NCBI RefSeq assembly: GCF_900110685.1
Contig: NZ_FOES01000023.1
Coordinates: 1 to 40,636 of the forward strand
Length of the DNA stretch: 40,636 nt
Origin: Piscibacillus halophilus
GTDB taxonomy: Bacteria; Bacillota; Bacilli; Bacillales; Alkalibacillaceae
Direction: 5' to 3'
A model generated the notes under the pieces. It was not told where the DNA came from. It saw only the letters and a list, made by a program, of their open reading frames with translations, and did not search any database. A program made the translations under genes and the position numbers. Shown one piece after another: positions 32,575 through 40,431 of this stretch (positions are counted from its first letter, which is position 1; the number at the start of each line of letters is the position of its first letter).

Positions 32575-32811
32575 ATGCTTAAAAAAGAACCGATTAAAAA
32601 TAGGAAGCTTTGGATTACATTTGGGATACTATTCATCCTTAGTGTACCATGGTACTTTCCTACAGGAAGTTATGACCCTATTATTCTAGGCGTTCCCTAT
32701 TGGGCATGGATCATCATATTAGTTTCATTGGCTTTTTCAGTAACTATTACTTACGCTATTAAAAATCTATGGATTTCTGATGAAACACTTAATGAAGAGG
32801 AGGATCAATAA
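32575..32811 (+). CDS. Small two-helix membrane protein beside a symporter (DUF3311-like)
   Basis: Product of 78 residues with two membrane segments, LWITFGILFILSVPWYFP and YWAWIIILVSLAFSVTITYA, and a short acidic C-terminus. GGGGAGG lies 8 bases before the ATG. Its stop shares one base with the start of the sodium:solute symporter gene (TAATG). Small partners of this form (DUF3311, or DUF997/YhdT with PanF) are regularly encoded before such symporters and are thought to be accessory subunits. The exact family is uncertain; the partnership is strongly supported by the overlap. Confidence 0.75.
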   Translation: MLKKEPIKNRKLWITFGILFILSVPWYFPTGSYDPIILGVPYWAWIIILVSLAFSVTITYAIKNLWISDETLNEEEDQ

Positions 32812-34304
32812 TGGAGGAAAATTTAGCTTTTGGTGGCTGGTCCGGAATTTTTATCATGGCCGTTTATGGATTGCTCATGTTAGGGATTGGCCTTTACACA
32901 TATATGAAAAATAAAAATGTGAGAGAAAGTAACGAGGAATACTATTTAGGCGGTAAAGGACTTGGTGTATTGGTTCTCTTCTTCACCTTTTACGCTACTC
33001 AGTATAGTGGTAATACCATTATAGGTTATGCCCCTCAAGGTTACAGAATTGGATTTGAATGGTTACAATCTGTAACGTTTATGATTTTAGTAATCGTCGG
33101 TTATTTACTATTCGCACCTAGACTATATACATTAAGTAAGAAGCATAAATTTGTAACACCTACGGATTGGTTAGATAAAAGGTTTAAATCAAAAGGTGTC
33201 ACAATTCTTGGTTCTATTTTAATGCTATATGGATTAGGGAACTATTTATTAGAACAATTAGTAGCAGTAGGACAGGGTGTGTCTGGATTAACAGGTAATG
33301 CTGTCCCCTATCAAATAGTTGTTGTCTTTTTCATTTTTATCATGCTAACTTATAGCTGGTTAGGCGGTATGAGGTCAGTTGCTTACACTGATACAATGCA
33401 AGGTATTGCTTTATTGTTTGGTGTGTTCATACTTATTCTTGGTTCCATTTTATATTTCGGAGGTCTCCCTACTTCTGCGGATTATATGCAAGCATTCTCT
33501 CCAGAAAAGTTAGGAGTTCCAGACACCGGAGGAATTGTAGGATGGTTTAGTATGCTAGCACTTGTTACAGTTGGTGCCGCCGTTTATCCTCACGCCATTC
33601 AGAGAATTTTCTCTGCTAAAAACGAAAAAACATTAAAAAATTCTTTAATTGGAATGTCATGGATGCCATTCTTAACAACGGGAGTTGTTCTACTGATTGG
33701 TATCATTGGGATTAATGCTTTCCCCGACCTTGATCGAATGGGTTCCGAACAATTAGTTGGTATGATGGCAAATGTGGTAGCATCTCAAAATTTATTCTTC
33801 TATTGGGCTATGGTATTACTTTTTGGAGGGATTATAGCAGCAATCATATCCACAGCAGACTCAGTGTTGTTGACCTTTTCTTCTATTATTTCCAAAGATT
33901 TATACGGTAAATTTATCAACTCTAAAGCATCTGAACATAAACAAATTAAAGTTGGTAAAGTTACAGGTGTTATAGCTGTCTTTTTATTATTAATAATTGC
34001 ATGGTACCCACCAGCTACGTTATACGAAATCTTTGTACTAAAATTTGAGTTACTCATTCAGATAGCACCAGCTTTTATACTAGGCCTTTACTTCAATAAA
34101 TTGCATACACCTTCCGTTTTTGTAGGAATGCTTGCAGGCACCATTGTTGCAGCGACTATGACATTTACAAACTTTACCCCATTTGGTGTGATTAGTGGGC
34201 TTTGGGGACTAGCCATAAATCTTATTATTGTCGTTATCGGAAGTATGGTATTTACCGTTCAAAAAACTCAACAAGATGAAGCCCAAAAAGTAATTGGATT
34301 CTAG
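32811..34304 (+). CDS. Sodium:solute symporter (SSS family)
   Basis: Product of 497 residues with about thirteen membrane segments. The early NEEYYLGGKGLGVLVLFFTF and YATQYSGNTIIGYAPQGYRI, then YSWLGGMRSVAYTDTMQGIA, match the PanF/PutP-like branch. The segment GGIIAAIISTADSVLLTFSS is the conserved sodium-site region. It should import an organic acid with Na+; the surrounding enzymes point to citraconate, mesaconate or a related C5-acid. GGAGG in the end of the small upstream gene serves as ribosome binding site, so both are made together. It is the last gene of the GntR-led operon, followed by a strong hairpin. Confidence 0.92.
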   Translation: MEENLAFGGWSGIFIMAVYGLLMLGIGLYTYMKNKNVRESNEEYYLGGKGLGVLVLFFTFYATQYSGNTIIGYAPQGYRIGFEWLQSVTFMILVIVGYLLFAPRLYTLSKKHKFVTPTDWLDKRFKSKGVTILGSILMLYGLGNYLLEQLVAVGQGVSGLTGNAVPYQIVVVFFIFIMLTYSWLGGMRSVAYTDTMQGIALLFGVFILILGSILYFGGLPTSADYMQAFSPEKLGVPDTGGIVGWFSMLALVTVGAAVYPHAIQRIFSAKNEKTLKNSLIGMSWMPFLTTGVVLLIGIIGINAFPDLDRMGSEQLVGMMANVVASQNLFFYWAMVLLFGGIIAAIISTADSVLLTFSSIISKDLYGKFINSKASEHKQIKVGKVTGVIAVFLLLIIAWYPPATLYEIFVLKFELLIQIAPAFILGLYFNKLHTPSVFVGMLAGTIVAATMTFTNFTPFGVISGLWGLAINLIIVVIGSMVFTVQKTQQDEAQKVIGF

Positions 34305-34345
34305 ATTACTTTTTTGCAAAGGATTCAAAACTCTATTCTTTTAAG

Positions 34346-34387
34346 AGTAAGAAAGACTTCCAATTAATGCTGGAAGTCTTTCTTACT
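34346..34387. terminator. Bidirectional terminator between the symporter and EamA genes
   Basis: AGTAAGAAAGACTTCCA and its exact complement form a 17-bp stem with an 8-base loop. The stop codon of the convergent EamA gene (34383-34385) lies inside the right arm. The inner part AAGACTTCC/GGAAGTCTT is shared with the hairpin at 26190. Confidence 0.85.
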
Positions 34388-35282
34388 TTCGTATACTAGA
34401 TAAAAACACACCACTTAAAATTAATGCAGAGCCAATCATGACACTAACAGTCAAAACTTCCCCGAGTAATAACCACCCGAAGAACAACCCAAATACAGGG
34501 ACTAAAAGCGATGGCATCGTTGCCCCAATCATATCCAGATTACCCAACAACATAAACCAAATCGTAAAACAAAGAGCACTCGCCAGTACGCCCGTAAACA
34601 AGACATAGTAAATACTTTCAACTGTCCAAACCACTGTCTCTCCATTTTCAGCCATCCAAGCGACCAGAGCAATTCCAACCGTTCCGAAAAGCATCTGATA
34701 GGCATTAACTTGAAGTTTTGATAACTCACTTAATTTAAGTCGGTAATACACATTCGAAGCTCCCCATGACACGGCGGATAAGATAATGAGTATCTCACCA
34801 ATAATCACGTCGGCAGATTGATGGCTAAGAGCATCCGATCCCATCACAATCAAGAGACCCGCTACACCAAGGCCAACCCCTCCCCACCGAAGTGGAGATA
34901 TTCTTTCTTTAAGAAAAACAGCCGCTAGTAATCCACTCCACAATGGCATGGAATATAATAAAAGCGATGATTTTCCAGCATCGATAAATTTTAAGGCGTA
35001 CATAACAAGTATGAACACAATACTAGTTTGTAAGATTCCCACAACAATTAAATGTGGAATCGCATGTCGAGGTGGCCTCCCGACTCTTAAAAGCCAAACG
35101 ATGCTCATCATTGCAGCCGCTCCCGTCATAAAACGTAAAGCAGAAAAGGTAAACGGCCCCATATAAAGAAGTGCATCTTTCATAAGGACCCATGAGTAAC
35201 CCCATAATAAGGTTATGAGTAGGATAAGCACCCATTGTATCCATTTTTGTTTCATCATATTGTCTATTGATATTGATTTCAT
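34383..35282 (-). CDS. EamA/DMT-family transporter
   Basis: Product of 299 residues with ten membrane segments in two EamA repeats. The first repeat has LLWGYSWVLMKDALLYMGPF and the second ILSAVSWGASNVYYRLKLSE; SLLLYSMPLWSGLLAAVFLK closes the first half. Such proteins usually export amino acids, metabolites or drugs; nothing indicates the cargo. ATG at 35282 follows AAAGGAG by 8 bases. It lies 30 bases behind the TetR gene on the same strand and may be co-transcribed with it from the divergent region near 35930. Confidence 0.9.
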   Translation of the reverse strand: MKSISIDNMMKQKWIQWVLILLITLLWGYSWVLMKDALLYMGPFTFSALRFMTGAAAMMSIVWLLRVGRPPRHAIPHLIVVGILQTSIVFILVMYALKFIDAGKSSLLLYSMPLWSGLLAAVFLKERISPLRWGGVGLGVAGLLIVMGSDALSHQSADVIIGEILIILSAVSWGASNVYYRLKLSELSKLQVNAYQMLFGTVGIALVAWMAENGETVVWTVESIYYVLFTGVLASALCFTIWFMLLGNLDMIGATMPSLLVPVFGLFFGWLLLGEVLTVSVMIGSALILSGVFLSSIRK

Positions 35283-35312
35283 AGAGATGCTCCTTTAATA
35301 TAACCATCATAA

Positions 35313-35909
35313 CTAATTAGAAGATAACCCTCTAATCATAGTAAAAAATAATAGTTCTTGTTCCTCCTCAAGAGAATAAGATCCCTCATTAATACTCCAA
35401 TCATAAAGAAGTCCCCTCATAACTCTTAAGCACACTGTAACCATTTCCGAAGCAGTTATATCATTTCTGAATTCACCATTCTTTTGCCCTTCTACAAAAA
35501 TATTGTTCAAAATCCTATACAAAGGTCGATCTTCCATTAAAAAATAGCTTTCGCGAGATGGATCCAACTCATTTTCATATATGGTTCTAGTAATGTCCCA
35601 ACCTAAGTCTTCCTGAATATACTTCATTTGTAGTTTTAAGAAAACTTTAAGTTTATTTGAACTCGTTTCTTCTTGTTCAATTATATCTAATAAAACATCT
35701 TCATAATACCGATCGATTTCCTTAAACTTATTAAGGAAAACCTCATGCTTGCTCTTAAAATGAGTATAAAATGCACCTTTAGATGTTCCAGTTATTTGGA
35801 CAATTTCATCTACCGTCACATTACGGAAGCCTTTTTCTTCAAAGAGTTTGATAGCTGCATCAGAAATTTTCTTTTTAGTTAAACTGGCCTTATGTTGACG
35901 TTTATTCAT
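35313..35909 (-). CDS. TetR-family regulator
   Basis: Product of 198 residues. The N-terminal helix-turn-helix is ISDAAIKLFEEKGFRNVTVD followed by EIVQITGTSKGAFYTHFKSK. The C-terminal ligand domain is all-helical and not assignable; it resembles FadR/TtgR-like regulators in length. AAAGGTGAT precedes the ATG. It diverges from the second AtoE-type gene, and AGACTACGGTCT between the promoter boxes of that gene is a probable operator. An acyl-CoA or the free acid, made available by the acyl-CoA synthetase of the divergent operon, is a likely ligand. Confidence 0.92.
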   Translation of the reverse strand: MNKRQHKASLTKKKISDAAIKLFEEKGFRNVTVDEIVQITGTSKGAFYTHFKSKHEVFLNKFKEIDRYYEDVLLDIIEQEETSSNKLKVFLKLQMKYIQEDLGWDITRTIYENELDPSRESYFLMEDRPLYRILNNIFVEGQKNGEFRNDITASEMVTVCLRVMRGLLYDWSINEGSYSLEEEQELLFFTMIRGLSSN

Positions 35910-35941
35910 AATATCACCTTTTTCAGAATATTATTTAAATA

Positions 35942-35969
35942 TTGACAAAGAGACTACGGTCTGTAAAAT
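35942..35969 (+). promoter_or_regulatory. Promoter of the AtoE2-synthetase operon with TetR operator
   Basis: -35 TTGACA (35942-35947), 16-base spacer, -10 TAAAAT (35964-35969). The spacer contains AGACTACGGTCT (35951-35962), whose ends AGAC and GTCT are inverted repeats, so a bound repressor would block RNA polymerase. It probably also acts on the TetR gene (minus-strand -35-like TTTACA nearby). Confidence 0.75.
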
Positions 35970-35988
35970 ATAAACTAATAAACAAAAA

Positions 35989-36002
35989 TGTAAGCGTTAA
36001 CA
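35989..36002. promoter_or_regulatory. cre site for CcpA before the second AtoE-type gene
   Basis: TGTAAGCGTTAACA fits the cre consensus very well. It lies about 12 bases after the expected start of transcription and 18 bases before the ATG, the same layout as at the first AtoE-type gene. Confidence 0.78.
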
Positions 36003-36019
36003 AGAAAGGGGAGAATTTT

Positions 36020-37357
36020 ATGTTAAGGTCTGTTTCACAAAAATTTAAAGTCGGGATTGAAAATTATTTACCAAATGCATTTATATTTGCTATTCTACTT
36101 ACATTTTTAACATTAATACTAGGCATGACCATCACTGATGAAAGCTTATTTAATATGACAACACACTGGTATAGTGGCTTTTGGGACTTTTTAGCATTTA
36201 CTACTCAGATGATTCTAATTTTAATAACTGGTTATGCTCTTGTAAAGGCACCTTTAGTTCACAGGTTATTAATTAAATTAGCTTCCATACCAAAATCTCA
36301 AAAAACGGCAATTGTAGCTGTGATACTAGGTGCTGCAGCTACAGGTTATCTTAGTTGGGGCTTAGGATTTGTATTTGGTACATTATTTGCAATCGAAGTG
36401 GCAAAGCGTGTGCCTGAAGCTGATTTTCGAATTCTGATTGCTGCAGCTTATACAGGTACCATTGCCATTTTACCAGCAAGTATATCATTAACGGCTCCAT
36501 TACTTGTAAACACCCCAGAACATTCACTAGAAGAAAAAATCGGACTAATCCCACTCTCGCAAACTACTTTTAGTCCCATCATGTTACTAACGGCTTTTAT
36601 AGGATTAGCTGTTGTATTATTCGCCTATATTAAAATGGCTCCAGAAAAAAAAGATGTCATACCTTATAACCATGATGAGGAACAAGAAGAACCAACTAAA
36701 AAAGCGAGTATGTCTAATCATACATTTGCAGAAAAAATGAATAACAGTCGAATCATCAATTACGCAATTGTTTTACTTGGTTTACTATGGCTAAGTATAT
36801 ACATCGCAAACAATGGTTTTAATTTAGAGCTCAATATCATGAACTTTACATTTATCATGTTAGGGTTAGCCTTACACGGTACCCCATCAAGTTACATGAA
36901 TGCCATTACTGATGGCATGTCTTCAGCTTCAGGAATTTTATTACAGTTCCCTTTCTATGCTGGAATCATGGGGATGATGGTAGGATCAGGATTAATTACC
37001 GTTATTGCTGAAAGTTTTGCGTCTATAGCAAATGAGATCACCTTTCCATTTTTCAGCTTCTTGTCCGCAGCCATTGTAAACATATTTGTTCCATCTGCTG
37101 GAGGACAATGGCAAATACAAGGACCCATATTAATAGAAGCACTCGAATCTTTCAACTTGCCCGCTACAGTAGTTGTAAATACTGTTTCTATTGGAGATGT
37201 TACGACCAATTTATTACAACCTTTTTTTGTCTTACCAGCTTTAGGTTTAGCCAAATTAGGACTAAAAGATATATGGGGATATTGTCTCGTATCTATGATT
37301 CTTTTATTTATTGTCACTTCTATTATTGTAACTGTTCTTCCAATCATTCTTTACTAA
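36020..37357 (+). CDS. AtoE/TIGR00366-type short-chain fatty acid transporter, second copy
   Basis: Product of 445 residues with about ten or more membrane segments. VGIENYLPNAFIFAILLTFL, HWYSGFWDFLAFTTQMILIL, FPFYAGIMGMMVGSGLITVI and NIFVPSAGGQWQIQGPILIE align with the first copy (24849-26183) along the whole length. In one segment this copy has ILPASISLTAPL where the first has LLWHGGMSGSIPL, which may alter specificity. ATG at 36020 follows AAAGGGGAG by 6 bases; an upstream in-frame ATG lies in the promoter. It is followed after 21 bases by an acyl-CoA synthetase gene, implying import and then activation of a carboxylic acid. Confidence 0.9.
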   Translation: MLRSVSQKFKVGIENYLPNAFIFAILLTFLTLILGMTITDESLFNMTTHWYSGFWDFLAFTTQMILILITGYALVKAPLVHRLLIKLASIPKSQKTAIVAVILGAAATGYLSWGLGFVFGTLFAIEVAKRVPEADFRILIAAAYTGTIAILPASISLTAPLLVNTPEHSLEEKIGLIPLSQTTFSPIMLLTAFIGLAVVLFAYIKMAPEKKDVIPYNHDEEQEEPTKKASMSNHTFAEKMNNSRIINYAIVLLGLLWLSIYIANNGFNLELNIMNFTFIMLGLALHGTPSSYMNAITDGMSSASGILLQFPFYAGIMGMMVGSGLITVIAESFASIANEITFPFFSFLSAAIVNIFVPSAGGQWQIQGPILIEALESFNLPATVVVNTVSIGDVTTNLLQPFFVLPALGLAKLGLKDIWGYCLVSMILLFIVTSIIVTVLPIILY

Positions 37358-37378
37358 AAGATTAAGGAGGAGTTCATC

Positions 37379-38893
37379 ATGTTAACACATGGGAATTTAT
37401 CAATCTATGATTACTTAAAAAAACAAGTAAATCGATACGGGGGTAAAGCATTCCTTTATTATGAAGATCAAGTCATATCATACTCAAATATGTTAGAAAG
37501 AGCGAATCAAATGGCAGCTTGGTTAAAACAACAAGGGATTAATAAAGGTGATGTCATTGCTGTTATGATCAAAAACCAACCGTTTTTCTATGACGTATGG
37601 TTTGGTTGCGCTGCTATCGGAGCCATTATGTTACCCATAAATACTGCATCCACCCCTAGAGAATTGGAATATTTCTTAGAACACTCTGAGAGCAAAGGGG
37701 TCTTTTATGACAATGATTTAATCAATGTTAATCATAAAGAAGTTATGAAAAAGTTAAACTTAAGTTACTATCGTGAAAATAACAAAGAATTATGCAATGA
37801 AATATCCCTGTATAGTAAAGAAAACCATAATGATCCAGTGGATAGCATGGATGTTTGTTCTATATGCTATACTTCAGGAACAACATCTAAACCTAAAGGC
37901 GTATTGATTACACATGAAAACTACTTATACGCTGGACACTCTTCTGTCCTTTATCAACAATTAACAAGTGAAGACCGTTACCTAATTTTTCTACCATTAT
38001 TTCATGTTAATTCACAATATTACACGTCAATGGCCATGTTAACTGTTGGCGGATCAATCATTCTTTTAGAGAGGTTTAGTGCCAATACATTTTGGGACAC
38101 TGTATCGAAATATAATCCAACTGTCTCAAGTTTCGTCGCTACCATCATAAAAATTTTATTAAGATTACCAAAGCATCCTTATGAAAATCAACATAATATT
38201 AGACAGATTGGTTATGGACTATTCGTTAATAAAAATGATATTGAAGAATTTCAAGAAAGATTTGATATCAAACTATTTCAATGGTATGGCATGACAGAAT
38301 CCATAACAACCAATATTACAACCCCTTTATATGAAGAAATGCCAGTAGACCCTAACACAGGCATATTATCAATTGGAAAACCTGGTCTCGGTCAAGAGGT
38401 TAAAATTATTGATGAAAACGGGGATCAATGCGACTTTAATCAAGTGGGAGAAATAGTAATCAAAAGCCCTTCATTAATGAAAGGGTACTATAAAAACAAA
38501 TTAGAAACTGATAAAACACTCAAAAACGGTTGGCTTTATACCGGTGATTACGGATACATGAATGAAGAAGGATTCATTTGGTTTGTCGACCGAAACAAAG
38601 ATTTAATTAAGAGGGCTGGAGAAAACATTTCATCAGTTGAAATTGAAAACCAATTATACGACCATCCAGACATTCTACATTGTGCTGTTATAGGTGAACC
38701 AGATGAAATTAGAGAGGAAAAAGTAGTAGCTTATATACAAACGGAAAATGACCACCTTTCAGAAAATGATATTATTGAATTCTGTAAAGAAAGACTATCA
38801 GAATTTAAAATTCCAGAAAAAATTCATTTTGTAGAGGATTTCCCAAGGACGTCAATTGGTAAGATTCAAAAACATTTACTGAGAACCAAATGA
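37379..38893 (+). CDS. AMP-forming acyl-CoA synthetase (CaiC-like)
   Basis: Product of 504 residues of the ANL superfamily. It activates a carboxylic acid with ATP and CoA via an acyl-adenylate. The P-loop motif is YTSGTTSKPKGV (from about residue 164). The adenine-site motif is QWYGMTES, and further motifs are GWLYTGDYGYMNEEGFIWFV, the hinge DRNKDLIKRAGENISS and the C-terminal catalytic Lys in RTSIGKIQK. AAGGAGG precedes the ATG by 7 bases. The sequence recalls crotonobetaine/carnitine-CoA ligases, but medium- or short-chain acyl substrates are equally possible. It is coexpressed with the AtoE-type importer. Confidence 0.9.
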   Translation: MLTHGNLSIYDYLKKQVNRYGGKAFLYYEDQVISYSNMLERANQMAAWLKQQGINKGDVIAVMIKNQPFFYDVWFGCAAIGAIMLPINTASTPRELEYFLEHSESKGVFYDNDLINVNHKEVMKKLNLSYYRENNKELCNEISLYSKENHNDPVDSMDVCSICYTSGTTSKPKGVLITHENYLYAGHSSVLYQQLTSEDRYLIFLPLFHVNSQYYTSMAMLTVGGSIILLERFSANTFWDTVSKYNPTVSSFVATIIKILLRLPKHPYENQHNIRQIGYGLFVNKNDIEEFQERFDIKLFQWYGMTESITTNITTPLYEEMPVDPNTGILSIGKPGLGQEVKIIDENGDQCDFNQVGEIVIKSPSLMKGYYKNKLETDKTLKNGWLYTGDYGYMNEEGFIWFVDRNKDLIKRAGENISSVEIENQLYDHPDILHCAVIGEPDEIREEKVVAYIQTENDHLSENDIIEFCKERLSEFKIPEKIHFVEDFPRTSIGKIQKHLLRTK

Positions 38894-38903
38894 TAAATAT
38901 ATT

Positions 38904-38929
38904 GGGAGAGCTTTACGCTCTCCCTTTTT
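38904..38929 (+). terminator. Terminator of the AtoE2-synthetase operon
   Basis: GGGAGAGC and GCTCTCCC form an 8-bp stem with loop TTTAC, directly followed by five T. It lies 10 bases after the stop codon. Confidence 0.9.
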
Positions 38930-38996
38930 GCTAAAAAGTAAATTACTCTTATTTACAAATTTAAATAAAGATCCCACGAATAAGATAGGTTAATGA

Positions 38997-39416
38997 TTAA
39001 CTTATCACACTTATTCGGTCTAACACCGCTTCCTTTAATTGATCTAACCGTTTTTCCGATTCTTCTCTCGTCTCACCCTTTACCCCAAAATAAAATTTAA
39101 TCTTTGGCTCCGTTCCAGATGGACGTAAGCAACACCAAGAATCATCACTTAAGATAAACTTCACAACGTTTGAAGTTGGTAAATCAATCGATTCCGTCTT
39201 TCCTGTTTCCATAATCGTACGTTTACCAATTTGATAGTCTTCCACAGCTTGAACGGTTAGTTCCCCTACTCGATCAATGGACCTTATACGGAAACTCTCC
39301 ATAATCGAGTTAATCTGTTTAGAGCCATCCATTCCTTCTAATTTAATAGAATATAAATCTTCTAAATAATAACCATGTCGTTTCGATAAAACGTTTTCAA
39401 ATACAACTCAGCTTTT
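38997..39416 (-). pseudogene. 3' remnant of a phosphohexomutase gene (PgcA/phosphoglucomutase type)
   Basis: The minus strand encodes about 130 C-terminal residues of an enzyme that normally has about 570-580. LRPSGTEPKIKFYFGV is the phosphate-binding loop of domain 4. Upstream of the internal Met (39332) the frame continues as KRHGYYLEDLYSIKLEGMDG, which belongs to the same protein. Near 39385-39395 the frame breaks; KKAELYLK continues in another frame, and the similarity ends near 39416. There is no start codon with a ribosome binding site. Domains 1-3 with the catalytic Ser are absent, so it cannot be active. A short gene starting at 39332 would be an artefact. Confidence 0.85.
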
Positions 39417-39507
39417 TTTAACCTTTATCTTGCTGAAACTTTATAATTGGCCTACTGTAATTTTGTAGATAATGCAAGAAAATTCGGTATAAAAACTATT
39501 TCGCTGT
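39417..39507. other. Unexplained filler between two truncated genes
   Basis: About 90-100 A/T-rich bases separate the phosphohexomutase remnant from the truncated LCP gene. Neither reading frame continues a neighbour. A weak CTAC/GTAG repeat is present but no clear hairpin or IS end. It is probably the scar of a deletion or of a lost mobile element. Confidence 0.5.
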
Positions 39508-40167
39508 TTATATCGTAGCAGCTTGTAACACTTCACGTTGACGTTCCGTTCGTCCAAAATCGTTATCAGGGTCTTGTTTACGCATTCTAGTGTAATGAAG
39601 TGCTTCTTCCCCATTTAAATGAACCTCACCAGCTGGAAATATATGCCCGCCTGAACTGAATTCAAAATCATTATTTACCGTGACTCCTCCTACAGCATCT
39701 ACCCCATCTCGAAATCCTTCCATGTTGACCCGAGTGTAGAAGTGTACTGTCGTATCTAGGAGGTTTTCAACGGTTTCGACTGCTAATTCGGTACCACCAA
39801 ATGCATATGCATGATTGATCTTATCGTTCCCTCTCCCAGGAATTTCTACATATGTATCACGCGGAATACTGAACATTAAAACTCTATTTGTATTCGGATT
39901 AAGTGAAGCAAAAATCATAGTATCTGAACGACCTTTATCATTTGGCCGTTCATCTACTCCCAGAAGTAGAACATTGATTGGCTCTTTATTTTCCATTGTT
40001 TCTTGTACCAATTCTTTACGTAGTACATCCGTTTCAAGCGGTTCATACATCTTCGCAACGGTATCTGACACTTGATTGTACATATAGAGCGCATAACTCC
40101 CAACGGACAATAGAAGCACTAACGTAATGGATCCAACAATAATCAACAGTTTTTTACGTTTCGACAT
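39508..40167 (-). pseudogene. LytR-CpsA-Psr (LCP) family protein gene, 3' end lost
   Basis: Product of 219 residues, against about 300 or more in the family. An N-terminal membrane anchor (KLLIIVGSITLVLLLSVGSY) is followed by the LCP domain: INVLLLGVDERPNDKGRSDT, FSIPRDTYVEIPG, KINHAYAFGG, and HYTRMRKQDPDNDFGRTERQ. These hold the Asp and Arg residues that bind the polyprenyl-pyrophosphate substrate. LCP enzymes attach teichoic acid or other glycopolymers to peptidoglycan. The family sequence stops after REVLQAA; two foreign codons and a stop follow. The final helices are missing, so activity is doubtful. ATG at 40167 follows GAGGGGAG closely. The break faces that of the phosphohexomutase remnant. 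Confidence 0.82.
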
Positions 40168-40301
40168 ACTCCCCTCATTTTCACCTAAGACTTATAAACT
40201 ATAATATTGTAAAATTTGGATAATTTCAATACTGAATTTGTCAGTTGAGGGGGATCAAAAGCAGGGTTGCTATTCCCATATAAAAGTTGTTCACATAGAA
40301 A

Positions 40302-40324
40302 AAGTTGCCTATAAAAGGCAACTT
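40302..40324 (-). terminator. Hairpin with minus-strand T-run next to the right IS
   Basis: AAGTTGCCT and AGGCAACTT form a 9-bp stem with a 5-base loop. On the minus strand it is followed by TTTTTC, as in a terminator for a gene arriving from the right. No such gene is in the window, only the opposite-strand transposase. The 40168-40301 stretch before it is A/T-rich and should hold the LCP promoter; I could not fix its boxes. Confidence 0.65.
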
Positions 40325-40325
40325 C

Positions 40326-40352
40326 AGGCTGTCGAGAAAGTCTCGACAGCCT
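40326..40352. mobile_element. Hairpin at the presumed end of the right IS element
   Basis: AGGCTGTCGAGA and TCTCGACAGCCT form a perfect 12-bp stem with loop AAG, followed on the plus strand by ATATTTTTT. It lies 79 bases before the transposase start. Hairpin ends of this kind, which insulate the transposase from outside transcription, are common for this IS group. The other end is outside the window. Confidence 0.55.
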
Positions 40353-40395
40353 ATATTTTTTGCCTAAACTTTAACAATTCACCGCGTTAATTTGT

Positions 40396-40401
40396 TATAA
40401 T
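40396..40401 (+). promoter_or_regulatory. -10 box of the right transposase gene
   Basis: TATAAT lies 30 bases before the transposase ATG. No -35 box at 16-18 bases spacing is convincing; TTAACA is 19 bases upstream. Confidence 0.45.
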
Positions 40402-40431
40402 ATAGTTAGATTAATAAAAGGCGGTGTTCCC

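Noticed and set aside
36955-37347. Minus-strand open frame opposite the second AtoE-type gene
   Set aside because: Antisense to a clear transporter gene, with no start site or family resemblance.
38997-39332. A separate small gene starting with MDGSKQ
   Set aside because: The Met is internal to the phosphohexomutase sequence; homologous residues continue upstream in frame and no suitable ribosome binding site is present.
39387-39398. LacI-type operator (TAAAACGTTTTC) like those at 20055 and 20101
   Set aside because: It lies within the decayed phosphohexomutase coding sequence and is not near a promoter; probably chance.
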